Source: Puffinus mauretanicus
Taxonomy: Eukaryota > Chordata > Aves > Procellariiformes > Procellariidae
Reading direction: 5' to 3'
Length of the DNA: 64,000 bases
Assembly (NCBI GenBank): GCA_023333565.1
Contig: JAJKFH010000374.1
Location: forward strand, 3,224,001-3,288,000
Part shown: positions 12,301 through 24,413 of the stretch, one piece after another
Layout of the letters: each line of letters starts with the position of its first letter
How positions within the stretch are numbered: position 1 is the first letter of the stretch
The notes under the pieces: model-generated
Told to the model about the DNA's origin: nothing
What the model saw: the letters and a program-made list of their open reading frames with translations, nothing else
Databases searched by the model: none
Made by a program: the position numbers and the translations under genes

Positions 12301-15300
12301 TTCAGCACAAACTCCCTTGTAACAAGGCAAAACTTCCCTGCACACCACAAACCTCCAGCCCTTACAGGAGGAGGGAACTCTGCAGGGCCCCTTCCATGGA
12401 GGAGACCAGAAAAGTAGAGTTGTAAGACCCTTCCTCCCTTCTTCTTACTCCATAATTGTGGCCTCTCTCAGCCTTTAGTTCACCTCAGTCTTTGAGGAGA
12501 CACATGCAGAGTAAAACCACAAGCTCCCTGTACGCTCACTGCAAACTGAGGCAGCTGAGACTAAGATTCCAGCTCCAGTGTAACCAAGATTGCTTCTGTC
12601 TTCCTCTCTCCATTTGCCACCAACTAAGAAGGCAAGTAAAACCCCACACCCTCAGGTTTTTTCCATAAACTCAGCCTCAGGGAGCAGAAAGGGTAGAGAG
12701 GGACACAGCAGTACAGATGCCTCCTGTCAGAGCCTAGCTGAGGGGATGACTCAAGTAAACAATGCAACAAAACTCTGAAGGTCTCCTGCTGCTCCTGAGC
12801 TAGTGTGATCCCAGCACTGCCACCTGGCAAAGCAGCAGACAGGCAGAGCACCGTCCCTGCTAGATGCTGCAAGCAACACGGATCCCCTCCCTGTTCCTGG
12901 AACAGCCAGGAGCATAAGGAAGTGTAAAGCAGTTTAGGACCACCCATCCCCCCGTCTCTTGCAAGCAGGTGGGAGTGGAAAGTCCTTACCTTGCCCCTCT
13001 GCATTCGCCTGACTGTATCTTTGGGGCTCCAATCACTGCTGTAATCCTGCCATAAGAAAAATAAAGAGCTCTTGAGCCTCAAGAGCCCAGGTCACGGCAG
13101 CAGTCCCCAAGCTCTTTTCCACTTGTGCTGGATCAGAGTGATGGCCCATGCATAGCTTCTCAGACTTATCATTCAGCTGCTCCAGGGGGTTGTTAGTAGG
13201 ATGTGTCCCTACAGTGTTCAGGTGCAGATGCTGGGCCCTCAGACTCTGCATGCTGGTGGGGAGGGAAGCTAGAGGGTCAGATGTTCAACACAGAGTCCTT
13301 CTATTGCCTCAGTAAGGTTTGTCATTATATTCTTTATTAAGAAGTGCATTTCGACAGGTTGTCCTCCTTGCAAATTAAAGCTCCAATGTCGCTTTCAGAA
13401 GGACAAACGAAATACATGCAAAACTGACAAACCCAAAACTGGGGGGGGGAAGAGTCAGTTTCTTGTTACAATTCAGACAGACTTCTGCTGGTGAGCCTTC
13501 CACAGCAGTGTGGAGAACACAGGGACAACAGCCTCAGGCAAGTGCCTGGAGAGTCACACAAGATTAGTACAATGTGACAAGAGCACTGAAGCCTGTAGCA
13601 AGGCCATCTTAAGGTAATATGCTACCGCTGCTGCAATGACCAAAGTTCTTCTCCTGCAGCCTGCAGACACTACGATCTGGAAGCGCTGGATAAAAAGTGG
13701 CAGTGGCCTGAGCCACTGCTGAACTCAGACTCCAAAAAAGGCACCTAAGTCTTTATGAGGCACTCAAGCCAGTGGTTGTAATTCATCCTTCTGCCTCAAA
13801 AGAGCCAGACAAAGGGAGAAACCAGAACTAGCTCTGAGGACATTGAATTTTAATTGAAGATTTATTGAAAGCCCAAATTTAAAGAAAAAAAGGGCTGACC
13901 CAGTCCTATTAGGGGACCACTGCACACAAGTCTCTCAACTCAATGTATAGCTGAGTGTCAAATGTCCTGAGCACTAGGGTTCCTTCCAGCACCTCTGGTC
14001 AGAGACAGCTCCTCAGCCTGCCACCGTCAGTACACTGGTTCAAAGCTGCCACTAACGTTCCCTTCTTTGTTTCACCCCACTTACAAGACTCCTGCCTGCT
14101 TTTAAGGGGCTGTACAACCCTTCCCCTTCCTGCTTCACTGCCTCTGCAGGAACAGAGGACAACAGGGCACACATTTCCCCTACCGTGCTTTCAGGAAGTG
14201 CTGCCTGTTAGGTTATGTGATTAATGGCTAATCAACATAAACACATTAACCTGGTGAGGATCAGATGGCCAAGGACAGGTGGAGAAAACCCAGTAACCTA
14301 ATCAGTGCAATCTGAGCACACTGACTTGGCCACTCCTTGCCACCATCAAATGAGACAGATTAGGTTATTATCCTTTGTGTAAAACCCTCCAAGATGAGTA
14401 AACCAAAGAAACTTTCCCCAAACACCATGCAACCCTAAAAAGGCACAGGACTTAGTATAAGAGGAAGGGGAAAGAGAATCCTGGGATGTTTCAAGAGGGT
14501 TGTGTAAATGCGTAAGGCTTGTTGCAGAAGTTTACTGGGAAGACAAAAAGCAGGGAGGAGGAGGTATCAAAATGAATTGGGAAAATAGGGAGAAAAGGGG
14601 CCATAGGGTGCCAGCCAAGTTTAAATAAGTTAGTGTGCCTGTCTGACTGAGCCCCGCAATGGATCATTGCAGTCTGTCTTATTTTCTCATTAAATTCTAT
14701 ATTTAACTACCTTCTGTGTGGGTGGGCTCTCTATTCCAAGTGTACATGTTCGTATGAACGCTAGTGAACTTCAAGCTCAACCAGCCAGTAAGTAGAATAA
14801 GCAGTCTGAGTATCAGGAACCCTAGGGGCTCAAGGGTCCAGATGCCAGCAACTGGAGGAGACCGGGGTCTGGGATTCAGCTACAAAACAAATTGGGTGTC
14901 TAAGACCAGCTACTGGAGAGACCCATAGAGTGTGTATATGTTCCACTAGTGGAATTCAATCCTGGTCAGACAGAAAGGAGGCTCAGGATCAGGCTTGAGT
15001 GTTGTGTGTTTTGTGTCTGTTGGTAAAGGCATCGGTTTCTGTCTGTGTTAATCCGTGTGGGCAGCTGTGTTAGTATTGCGCATGTCTCTATCTATTGGGA
15101 ATATATGCTCAGTCCTGTTACTGGTTGGACCTGGGGACATGGAACCACAACCCACACCTAGTAGGAGGAATCCATCCAGTCCCCAAATCCACTAGATTCT
15201 GCAACACCTAACACTGCCTATCTGGGAGAATAACATTCCTGCCAACTGGAACTCCATCTCTGTGCAATTCTCTCTGTGCTGTCCCAGTGATTCATGAACA

Positions 15301-18300
15301 AGAAATTTAGAAGCCTTTAGATGTAAAAAATTTAAAACGCACACGTGATGGCAATTCATCTGACCCAGCATGAAAGCAGCTTACAGGCAAAGTGCTATTT
15401 AGAAATCCTTTTCACAAAGGCTGCTGGGCCATTCATTAGGAGAAGGAGTAACTAAGACCCACCGCAAAGCTCCCTACTTCTGAGCAAAAGCAGAGAACAC
15501 ATAAATTACTGTGAGGCTGCATTTTGCAGCTCCCTGTCCTATTCCCTGCATTGCCCTCTGCTGTCTGAAATAGCGATTAATCATTTCCCATGAAACCAAT
15601 GGAGTAGGAATTTCTCCTGGCAGTACTCTGATCTCAACACACTACAAACACAGGCTGCTCACCTTGTACTCAGCTTTCGGTCTGCGCAGTTCTGGGGCGT
15701 AGTTTTTAACTCCTGTGTCAGAGAGGGCTGAGAGGGAAAGGCAAAGCTGAGTAGCACATCAAAATCCTGATTCACAGCCACTTCCCAAATTGCCCTTTTC
15801 TTGGTTTTCGTGGTAGAAGACCCAAACTCAAGCACCAAATGGCAACACAAAGTTGCTCTACACCCAACATAAGCAGATTACCCCAAATCATCATGCCAAC
15901 TCTTTCGCTTCTTTGCTGAATGACTTTCAGACAACCCATGATTCAGTTTCCCTTTCTGCAACATAAGGAAGATGACACTTCCCTTTTTTCTGGAAATGCT
16001 TTGGTTTACGTAAATCTGCACCCCTCCCAAAATGAAGCGGGGATTCAAAACTTACCATCTGAAAGGCACTGGAAGCTTGGAAGTTTGTTTCGTCCTGAAA
16101 TCAAAACAAACACTCATGAGAGACTGTCCCTTCACCAGCAACATCTCTTGCAGAGGGAACACAAGCCTAGACTGCAAGCCAGTGCGCTGCAGCTATGCCT
16201 CTGTAGAACCAGCCACTCTGTACAGCGATTCACGCTACACCGGCATAGCTGGGGCTCGCCTGCTTGCAGTCTAAGGCTTTGAAGTTGTCTGCGGCATCAC
16301 AAACCATATCACACCCCAGCCCTATCTGCCCTCTTGTTGCTGAGGCCAGGAGAGGTTAGAGAGCCTGAATTCACCCATCTACCTGCAGAGCAGAGGCTCA
16401 AGCACACAGCACTGCTTAGGCCATGGCAACACGGACAGCTTTGTTCACCAGGGCTGCGATTTGGATGCCTTTCATTATCACTGTATTATCAAAGTTGAGA
16501 GTAAAAAACCACCCCAGAGAAAGAGAGACAAAGTAAAAGCTGGTTTGTCGTCTGGCTGTGAGACAACAGAGCTGAACTCTTGCAAGCTGTGTAAGTCTCC
16601 CCATTGCCTGCTGCACAGTTCCCCCCATAACCAGCTATGCTACACTGCTGCTACCATGCGTTTGCTGAACCAACTATAACATCAACAGCAGCCAGCTGAG
16701 CTCCAAATAAAGGATAATCAACCTGTCTTCCCTACAGTACCGAAGATCAAATGAGGGCCACATGGATCAAGCCAGTCCCTTTTCCACCATGCAAACAGAT
16801 ACCTGTACAGTGCTGTGCTCTACCTTGCTGTTCTGTGGAACCTGGTTTTTAAGAAGCCATAATCTCCAAAGCCCCCTCCCATACCACAAGAGCATGCGAT
16901 CTTCTGCACAAGACGGTCTCCAATTTCTGACCAGTGAGAGATACACTCCCACACTGAGGAGAGATCAGAGCTTCCCTGTTTTGCAATACACTTAAGAGAA
17001 AACGATTTACATAAGATAACACATAATTGCCCCTTGACGCTCTTGAGGGAAAACCCATTTGTCCATATTGTATATGAGGAACCTCACCTTTGAACAGGCT
17101 GCTTAGGGAGTAGGAGGAAACTTGTTTGGGAAAAGCAGCATAGGAGGAAGAGCCCTTCTGTAGGCTGGAGTCTCGGCCCTCCAGCGAGCTAGTGCTGCTG
17201 GAGGCTGTCTCTTTGATTGACCAGGAGATACCTATGTGCAGACAGAGGTAATTTGTAACAGAGAAAGAGAAAACCAGTCTGTAAAGAATGATCTTATGGC
17301 ACGGGAGGAATGTTATCAAGTGTGTCCTGGTCAGTTCTGCACTAGCACATCCTGATAATTTTGACCCTCAGCACTAAGTAGATGCAGTGCACAGAACCCC
17401 AATCTCGTAATACTGCTTATTAAACAGTTGCGCATTGTCCTCCAGAAATGATTGATTTTAGCAATGCTGTACAGCTGGTTATGGCTTATATAACAAAATG
17501 CATAGACCACCCAACATTTATATGTTGTTGCATGGGGTAAAGCATAATCCTTGCTCTAAAAGTACAGAGCAAGGCAGAGAATCCCTGGCTTACCTCAAAT
17601 TACAGAAGCATACCTTCCTGAACACTGGAAAACTAAGATAGTTTTCTCCCCACACAGACAAAACAGCTATCAATATGCATATGCTGCTGGCAACAGTGCA
17701 TATGTTTCCCTCCTTCTTGTTCGAGACACAGTTTTCCCTTCTTTTCACGCAGCTGCACAACACACACATTTTAGGACAGGGTGATAGAGCAAAAAAGCCA
17801 ATAGGTAGAGACCTTGGGTGGGAAAAGAAACAGCCTGAACAAGAGGAAGGAGCTACAGCATAGGACAAGAAGAACAGACTCTTTGAAGGTCCTCTGGGTG
17901 ATACAAATGGAAATTTTCACTGTTTGGCACTGGCTAGCAAGTGCCACATATTCTGTGGGTCATGAACTCCAAAGCGCAGCAGACAGCATCGTGTGTGGGT
18001 CATGAGCTCGCTCCCATCATCACGACAAACGCATTTGCTTAATGCTTACAATTCCCTTTCAAACTTCAAGCGTAAGAGTCAATCTATAAACACACGCTAA
18101 ACCTTGGAATATCTCCTTAAAGTGCTGGGGCGACAAAGCACAGAGAACTTTAAATGGTGCCATTTCAGGCAGCAGTGTGAAGGAGATGATCATCTAGAAT
18201 CCCGCAGGCCAGCTAAGCATGATGAATATCAAGCCATAACCTCCAAACTATCTGCTCTAAGCTGGGCTACATATTGGGAAAAACACAGTGAATTCCCTCC

Positions 18301-19223
18301 ACTTGTCTGCATGCCTCTTCTCTATGTAATTTGGGCTTCTGCTCATTCTCTTTTCATTGGATCCACACAGGTAAATCAAGTGGCTCACAACATGACTTGA
18401 GGACACTAGAATTAGATGAGATATGCAGGATTAGATAGCAAGTAGTACTCCGGACCTCGACTAAACGATATGACTTAAGCAGTAATTTTAAACTCCCTCT
18501 GTCTCAAGGATAACTTGCAGTACTTGTGCACTTACTTCCCACAGGTTCTCCACTCCAGCTGACCCTCTCAAGGTCGTCATCATCATCATCGACAATATCC
18601 CGAAGGCTATTCACTGCCCGTTTGGATTCCTTTAGCTATGGACAAAAGAAAGAGCTTGTATAAAGACCACCAGTGTTGCAGAGCACACTTTGTTTCCTAT
18701 TACCTTCAAACAATCTCCCTCAGAGCTTTGAATACAGCTTCTTCAGCTTCCACTACCTCTTCTGGAGGAGGTATTTTACGCCTGTAGGTGTTCAACAGAC
18801 ACGGCAGCCCTTCCCCACCACTGGGAATCCAAAGGCCACCGACACCTACACAGACACTGACAGCTCAACCAGCAGGAGATGCAGTTTGATGCACGGGCGA
18901 GGAACCACCGTCCTAACGAGATTTCGGATCGGCTACCACGGGGGGCGAGACGGGAGCCCTTGGTGGCCTCCACACCGGGCAGGAGGCAAGCATCCACCCC
19001 ACCCACGAAGCACAGACCCCAGCGAAGCGCGGGGCCGAGGCCAGAGCTAAGACGGCCACGGCGGGGCCTGCCCGGGGGGGGGTCTCACGCCGGGCCGCGG
19101 CGCCCCGGCAGACCCAGGGTCGGACCCTACCTGTGAGAGCTCGTCATCCTCGTCGTCGAAGGTGAAGGCCCGGAACTTGGAGCTGTGCCAGTACTCCTCC
19201 TCGTCCGCCCTCGCCCTGCTCAT
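6356..19223 (-). CDS. VIPAS39: VIPAS39 (SPE-39/VIPAR), VPS33B-interacting trafficking protein
   Basis: VIPAS39 pairs with VPS33B (CHEVI complex) in late-endosome and RAB11A-linked recycling traffic, apical polarity and granule biogenesis; human mutations cause ARC syndrome. Nineteen coding exons join in frame to 491 aa (human 493): 19131-19223, 18536-18635, 17088-17231, 16056-16094, 15663-15727, 12990-13046, 11962-12054, 11248-11281, 10695-10797, 10579-10606, 10320-10393, 9702-9777, 9273-9407, 8675-8716, 8174-8263, 7710-7796, 7075-7164, 6650-6754, 6356-6376. The N-terminus has the conserved EEEYW and FTFDDEDDE motifs and an Asp run (residues 47-52). A Ser-rich segment follows, and the Vps16 C-terminal-like helical region runs from about residue 165 to the end (for example [29 protein letters not shown]). 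It ends in QIRWKN. All junctions are GT-AG. A solo LTR sits in the intron between exons 6 and 5. The gene is head-to-head with AHSA1. Confidence 0.97.
13047..15662 (-). other. VIPAS39 large intron (between coding exons 5 and 6)
   Basis: The longest VIPAS39 intron carries the solo LTR at 14206-15213 and two minus-sense AATAAA hexamers (plus-strand TTTATT near 13331 and 13860). I see no additional coding exon here. A G-run lies at about 13441. Confidence 0.6.
14206..15213 (+). mobile_element. Solo LTR of an avian endogenous retrovirus
   Basis: A 1008-bp element starts TGTTAGGT and ends ACCTAACA, a perfect 8-bp terminal inverted repeat with the canonical TG...CA ends. It is flanked on both sides by the same 5 bases, CTGCC (14201-14205 and 15214-15218), a target-site duplication of retroviral length. 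Inside are an ATTAAA hexamer (14689-14694) and a U5-like section with partly repeated 'agctactgga'-type motifs (14870-14930), as I recall from ERVL-like LTRs of birds. No gag, pol or env remnant is present, so recombination between two LTRs probably removed the provirus. It is antisense to VIPAS39. Orientation rests on the polyadenylation-like hexamer and is less certain than the boundaries. Confidence 0.88.
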
Positions 19224-20130
19224 CTGCAACGGCACCGCGCGGCTGCCTCAGGGGAGCGGCTGCCTGAGGGGAATCACCGCCCCCGCCCCCGCCCCCGTCC
19301 CCTGGTCCCGGTCCCGGTCCCGGCCTGCCGCCCGGCCCCGCCACCCCCCTATCCCGCTCACCTCCCCGCGCCTCCTCTCCCGTGCCAGGCACCGCCACCG
19401 GCAGGGCAGGGCAGGGCAGAGGAGGAGAGGAAGAGCGGCTGCCGCGCAGGGCACGCCGGGACAGGTAGTCTCCCCGCCGCGGCCCGCCCCGGCGTTTCCC
19501 CGCTCGCGCACTACGAGTACCGGCGTGCCCCGCGCGCCGTGCTGCCACAGGGGCCGGACTACAAGTCCCAGCGGGCCGCGCGCGGCGGTGCGGTGTCCGG
19601 GCTGGTTGCTGAGGGTTGGGCTGCCGGCAGCCGGGTTCGGGGCGGCTGCGAGGCGCGGCGTGGCCGGTTCCAGGAGGTGCCGACAGGCGGGACGGGGCGG
19701 GAGGGCCAGCTGGAGGCGGCGCGGCGGAACCAAGAAGTCAGGCCCCGCGCAAGGCGGGGGAAGGCCACCGGAAGGGACCGTGCCGGTGACGGAAGCCGGG
19801 AGGTGGCGCGGCGGCCGGCGGTTCTAGCAGTTTCCACGGGCGGTCGGTGCGGAGGAGGCGGCGGCGGCGGCGGTCCCGATGGCCAAGTGGGGGGAGGGAG
19901 ACCCGCGCTGGATCGTCGAGCAGCGGGCGGACGCCACCAACGTGAACAACTGGCACTGGTGAGCGGGACGGCCCGGCCGGCCGGCGCCGAGACCCGCCCG
20001 GGCGGGAGGCCCCCGTGCCCCTGGGTGGAGGGAGGCTGCCCGGCCGGTGTCCCGGGGAGGGCCTCTCCCCTCCCTCCCCTACGTGCGTGTCGGTGCTGAG
20101 GTGGGGGTGTCCGGGCTGATGCCCCGGGAA
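18890..20130. promoter_or_regulatory. Shared CpG-island promoter of VIPAS39 and AHSA1
   Basis: The two start codons (19223 minus, 19879 plus) are 655 bases apart and lie in one dense CpG island, so this is a bidirectional promoter. No TATA box was noticed. Plus-strand positions 19277-19302 carry an array of overlapping CCCCGCCCC (Sp1/GC-box) motifs, followed at 19303-19324 by several tandem copies of a GGTCCC hexamer. The island continues into AHSA1 intron 1 and ends in a G-rich run near 20158-20171. Confidence 0.85.
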
Positions 20131-23100
20131 GGTCACCGCGCGTGTATGTGTGTGTGCGGGGGGAGGGGGGGTGGTGGTGACCGATCCGGTGTGTTGGGGG
20201 TGCCCGGGGAATACCTGGGTGGGTGCCCCGGGGAAGGGCTGTGTGCGTGTGTTGGAGCGGGGCAGGGAGGGAAGGACCGGGGAAGGCTAGATAGTGCTAG
20301 TGCGTGCTGGCGGTGTGGCCTGTCCCAGGTTGTCACACTGCCCGGTTTTCTCTCAGGACGGAGCGGGATGCCTCCAACTGGTCCACAGAGCGGCTGAAAA
20401 CTCTCCTCCTGCCTGTCAGGGTGGAGGGTGAGGAAGGGGCTTGTGAGGTGACAGAAGTGAGCAAGCTGGATGGAGAGGCGTCCATTAACAACCGCAAAGG
20501 GAAACTTATCTTCTTCTATGAGTGGGCTATCAAGCTGGCATGGACTGGTGAGTGATGTTCTCCTGTCCTGTTTCAAGGCCAGATTCTAATATAAGACTAA
20601 GAATAAGGATTCTTATCTCATTTGGGAAATAATAATAAAGGGAAGTATTGTATTGTGATACAATACAAGTTTTGCTTTTACCACAACCAGAGTAAGAAAT
20701 GTTGATCTGAACAACATAATTGTAATTGCAGGCACCTCAAAGACAGGAGTGAAATACAAAGGTTATGTGGAGATTCCTAATCTCTCAGATGAAAATGACA
20801 TCGATGAAGTTGAGGTAAGCAAAGCTAAAGGCTAATACTGCTCGCTGTATGGCTGTTCTAACAGGAATCCTCACAGCATTAGTATTTCCTTCCATGTTAC
20901 GTTTTTTAGAACACTTGTGTAGAACTTTTTTAGTGTTAGAGACTGCTTAAGTTAATAGAATCATAGAATGGTTTGGGTTGGAAGGGACTTTAAAGATCAT
21001 CTAGTTCCAACCCCCCTGCCATGGGCAGGGACACCTTTCACTAGACCAGGTTGCTCAAAGCCCCATCCAACCTGGCCTTGAACACTTCCAGGGATGGGGC
21101 ATCCACAACTTCTCTGGGCAACCTGTTCCAGTGCCTCACCACCCTCACCATGCAGAATTTCTTCCTTATATCTAATCTAAATCTACCCTCTTTCAGTTTA
21201 AATCCGTTACCCCTCATCCTGTCACTAAACTCCCTGATAAAGAGTCCCTCCCCATCATGTTGTATCTTTATCGAATTAATTCCTGTCTTCTAGATATAAG
21301 GGCTTTATAGCACATGAAGGTATTAAGATACATGCGTACATTATTGTAGGATGAGAGAGATGAAATTAAAGATTAATAAAGCTGCACTGCTGCTTGTGAA
21401 AGTTTAGCCAAAATCTAATTGCGATGTTGAATTGAGTAATAAAAGGACCGTGCAAGTACGGCTTTGTTAATCAGCACTTGTCCTTCTTGTTTAGATCCAT
21501 GTCAGCCTTGCTAAAGATGAGCCTGACACTAACTTGAAGACCCTGATGAAGCAAGAGGGTGCAAAAAAAATTAGAGATGCAATGAAAACTTATATCAGCA
21601 CTCTCAAAACGGGTATGTAACTGAGAGGGAGAAGTGTTATGGGAACCCATGTGGGCTAATGCTAAAGAAGGCATGGGAGTAATGAGAGGAGTGAATATTA
21701 GTTCCTCACCCCATCTCAACAGGAAGGTGTCAGAGCAACAACAGTAACTTTTCTGTCTCTTTTGAAAATGGTTAGCATTTGGCAAGAAGTACTTCTATCT
21801 CTAGACACTGTAGCACAGCCCAGAAAGATTGTTTTTGGTGATAACCCAATAATAAACAGCATTTTTGGATTTATGTTTTAAAACTGAGAATGTCCTTCAC
21901 ATGCTGAAGCTCAGCTATAGAGAAAATAAAGCCAGTAAAATGTGTTTGCTACCCCAGTGACACAGAGTATCAGTCACTGCATATGGCACAATCTGGCCTT
22001 TAGTTTGCTTACTCCCTTGGAAGGTGATATCTTCTCTCTAGTTTGTTGTTTTTTCTCTTTTGCCACGCTAGTAAAGGCATCTAGTGTTATTTGGATTTGA
22101 GAATAACTGACAACTGGAAATTGCTCTGCGGGTTTTGTTGGTGTCATTGAATGAGCTGTCTCAGCATCTGGATCAGAATTTTTTTTTTTTTTAGAAGATA
22201 AATCTGATTCCAGCAGTTGGAGTTAAATCAGTGTGCTTTGGTTGAGTTTGGCTTTGCTCTCTAGTACAGGCTGAGAATGCTACGGTTGCTTTTTATATCC
22301 ATTTACCTATATTACACTACACGTGCTGGATATTCAAGTTTTGCAGAGTACAAACCACCACTGGTTGCTGTTTTTCCAGGATCAAATTTCTGTACCCTTG
22401 GGTTTTTTCAGGCATTTTAGTGTTCAGGGTGGGAGATGCGGTCACCCAGTGGAAGATGAGAATGTTATTCAGGAAAAACTGTATGATCTTGTGGGCTGGA
22501 ATAAATAAGAATAGGTGGGAACTAAGTATTGCGAGATGCAAGATTAAACACATGTAATAAAATTCTGCTATATAATGGAATTTTGCCAGTTTGAACAGAT
22601 GAAGAGGAAGGAGAAAGAGCAAACAGTTTTATAATTGGTAAAGGCAGAAGTGATAGAGCTGGAGAAAAAGCAAACATGATGCTGAAAGAGGCTGAAGCTT
22701 CTGGTGGAGTTATAAAAGTGCTAATGCTGCTGCACAGGGCACTGGTGAGACCTCCCCTGGGTTTCTGCGTGTAGTCCTGGCATCTGGAGTCAAAAAAAGA
22801 TAAATCGAAGGTGGAGTTAGAAGTAACTTTCTTTTGTACTACAATGATATGAAAAATGGAGAGCCAGTCTGAAAAGAAATGGAAAAGCTTGGTTTGGTTT
22901 GTCTAGACCAGCAAGATAAAAGTATTTGAGATGTGATTGTTATTTGTATTAGAGAGTGAGAGGGAGAAAAAGCTACATAAGTGTAAGGCTAACTAATATG
23001 AGAGCAACATGTGGAAGATAGTGATCGGTATGTCTAGGCTAGGAAGAGGAGGCAAGTTCCTAGCTGTTAGTATAGGCAGGTTCTGATATGGCCTTCAGTG

Positions 23101-24380
23101 GAGAGTAGTGAGGGCAAGAAGAATTAATTGCTTGTGAAAAGAGGTCTGTTTACTTTTTTTTAAAACTGTTTCAAGTTGTGGGTGCTAGCAAGAGCAAGGG
23201 AGAAACCAGGAAGCCCTTTTTGATTGTGTATTTCAAAGAGCAGTTAAAAGGTTTACTTGATCTTTTATTAGTTTCATGGGCGCATTCCTGTCTTTCCAGA
23301 ATTCACCCAGGGCATGATTTTGCCCACAGTGAATGGTGAACATATGGAAACAACACCTCAGGTGGCTCCTAAAGCAGAAGATCGCAAGGTAAATAAAACT
23401 GTGCAAACATGCTTTTGGATCTGTGAAGAAAGGTACACAGTATTAGATTGCAGTGCTTACAGGAGCAACCAGTGCTGTTCATAGGAAATATATATCCAGG
23501 AATTGGCAATCTGTGGTATAGGCCTGACTGTTTCGATTTGCAGCACATGGTATTTCTTAATTCAAGCAGAGTGATAAATCTGCTTTTTACACACTCAAAT
23601 ATGGTTGGTACCTAATTACATCTTTACCAAAGGCCTTCGTTTTTTCCTTGGAAATGTGAACCACTTGTTGAGGTTTTTTGTGAAAAAAGTATGTGTGTGT
23701 TTGTTTTGTTTGTTGTTTTGTTAGACAGCTGCTAGCAGCAGTTCTGCCACATCGCAGTCCAAATCCATAGGAGTCAAGATCCCTACATGTAAGATCAGCT
23801 TGAAGGACACTTTCCTAACATCTCCTGAAGAGCTCTACCGGGTATTCGTTACTCAGGAGGTAATGCCAGGCTTGTTCTGAGAATTGTTCTTTGCAGATAG
23901 GAGGTTGTTCCTAAGAAGCTTTTTAAGTCATTCTGTAGAACACTCGCAATCCATGAGAATGGAATAAGAAAGCTGGTCCACAGAACTGTTGCTTAAAGCT
24001 CGCGTGTGCATCTTTTCGCACAGTTGACGAGAGGATTAATGCCAGCCAGAAGCCAGTTCCAGACTGCTGTCAGCACCTATCTGTAGGTGTATTGCTTACT
24101 GCATGTGGTCAGATCTCTTGGGATTTATAGTTGTGTGCTTTTTGGTTTTGTTTTGTTTTTTCCTTTTAAGGTTAGGTGATATCAAAGTGTACTTTGCTGT
24201 TTTTCCAGGATCAAATTTCTGTACCCTTGGGTTTTTTCAGGCATTTTAGTGTTCAGAGTGGGAGATGTGGTCACCCAGTGACCTCATAGCTTCCCCTCTC
24301 CTGCACACTATTATATAGCTTAAGAAGAGAGAGCAGCATTGTATCATTATTTAAACATGGTCTTAGTCTTTTAGTTCCTC

Positions 24381-24413
<33 letters not shown>

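Noticed and set aside
19185..20099. 304-codon plus-strand open frame across the VIPAS39/AHSA1 promoter
   Set aside because: It lies in extremely GC-rich CpG-island DNA where stop codons are rare, overlaps AHSA1 exon 1 in a different frame, and shows low-complexity Arg/Pro/Gly composition without a domain.
21051..21293. 80-codon plus-strand frame in AHSA1 intron 3
   Set aside because: It lies inside a CR1 fragment on its antisense strand.
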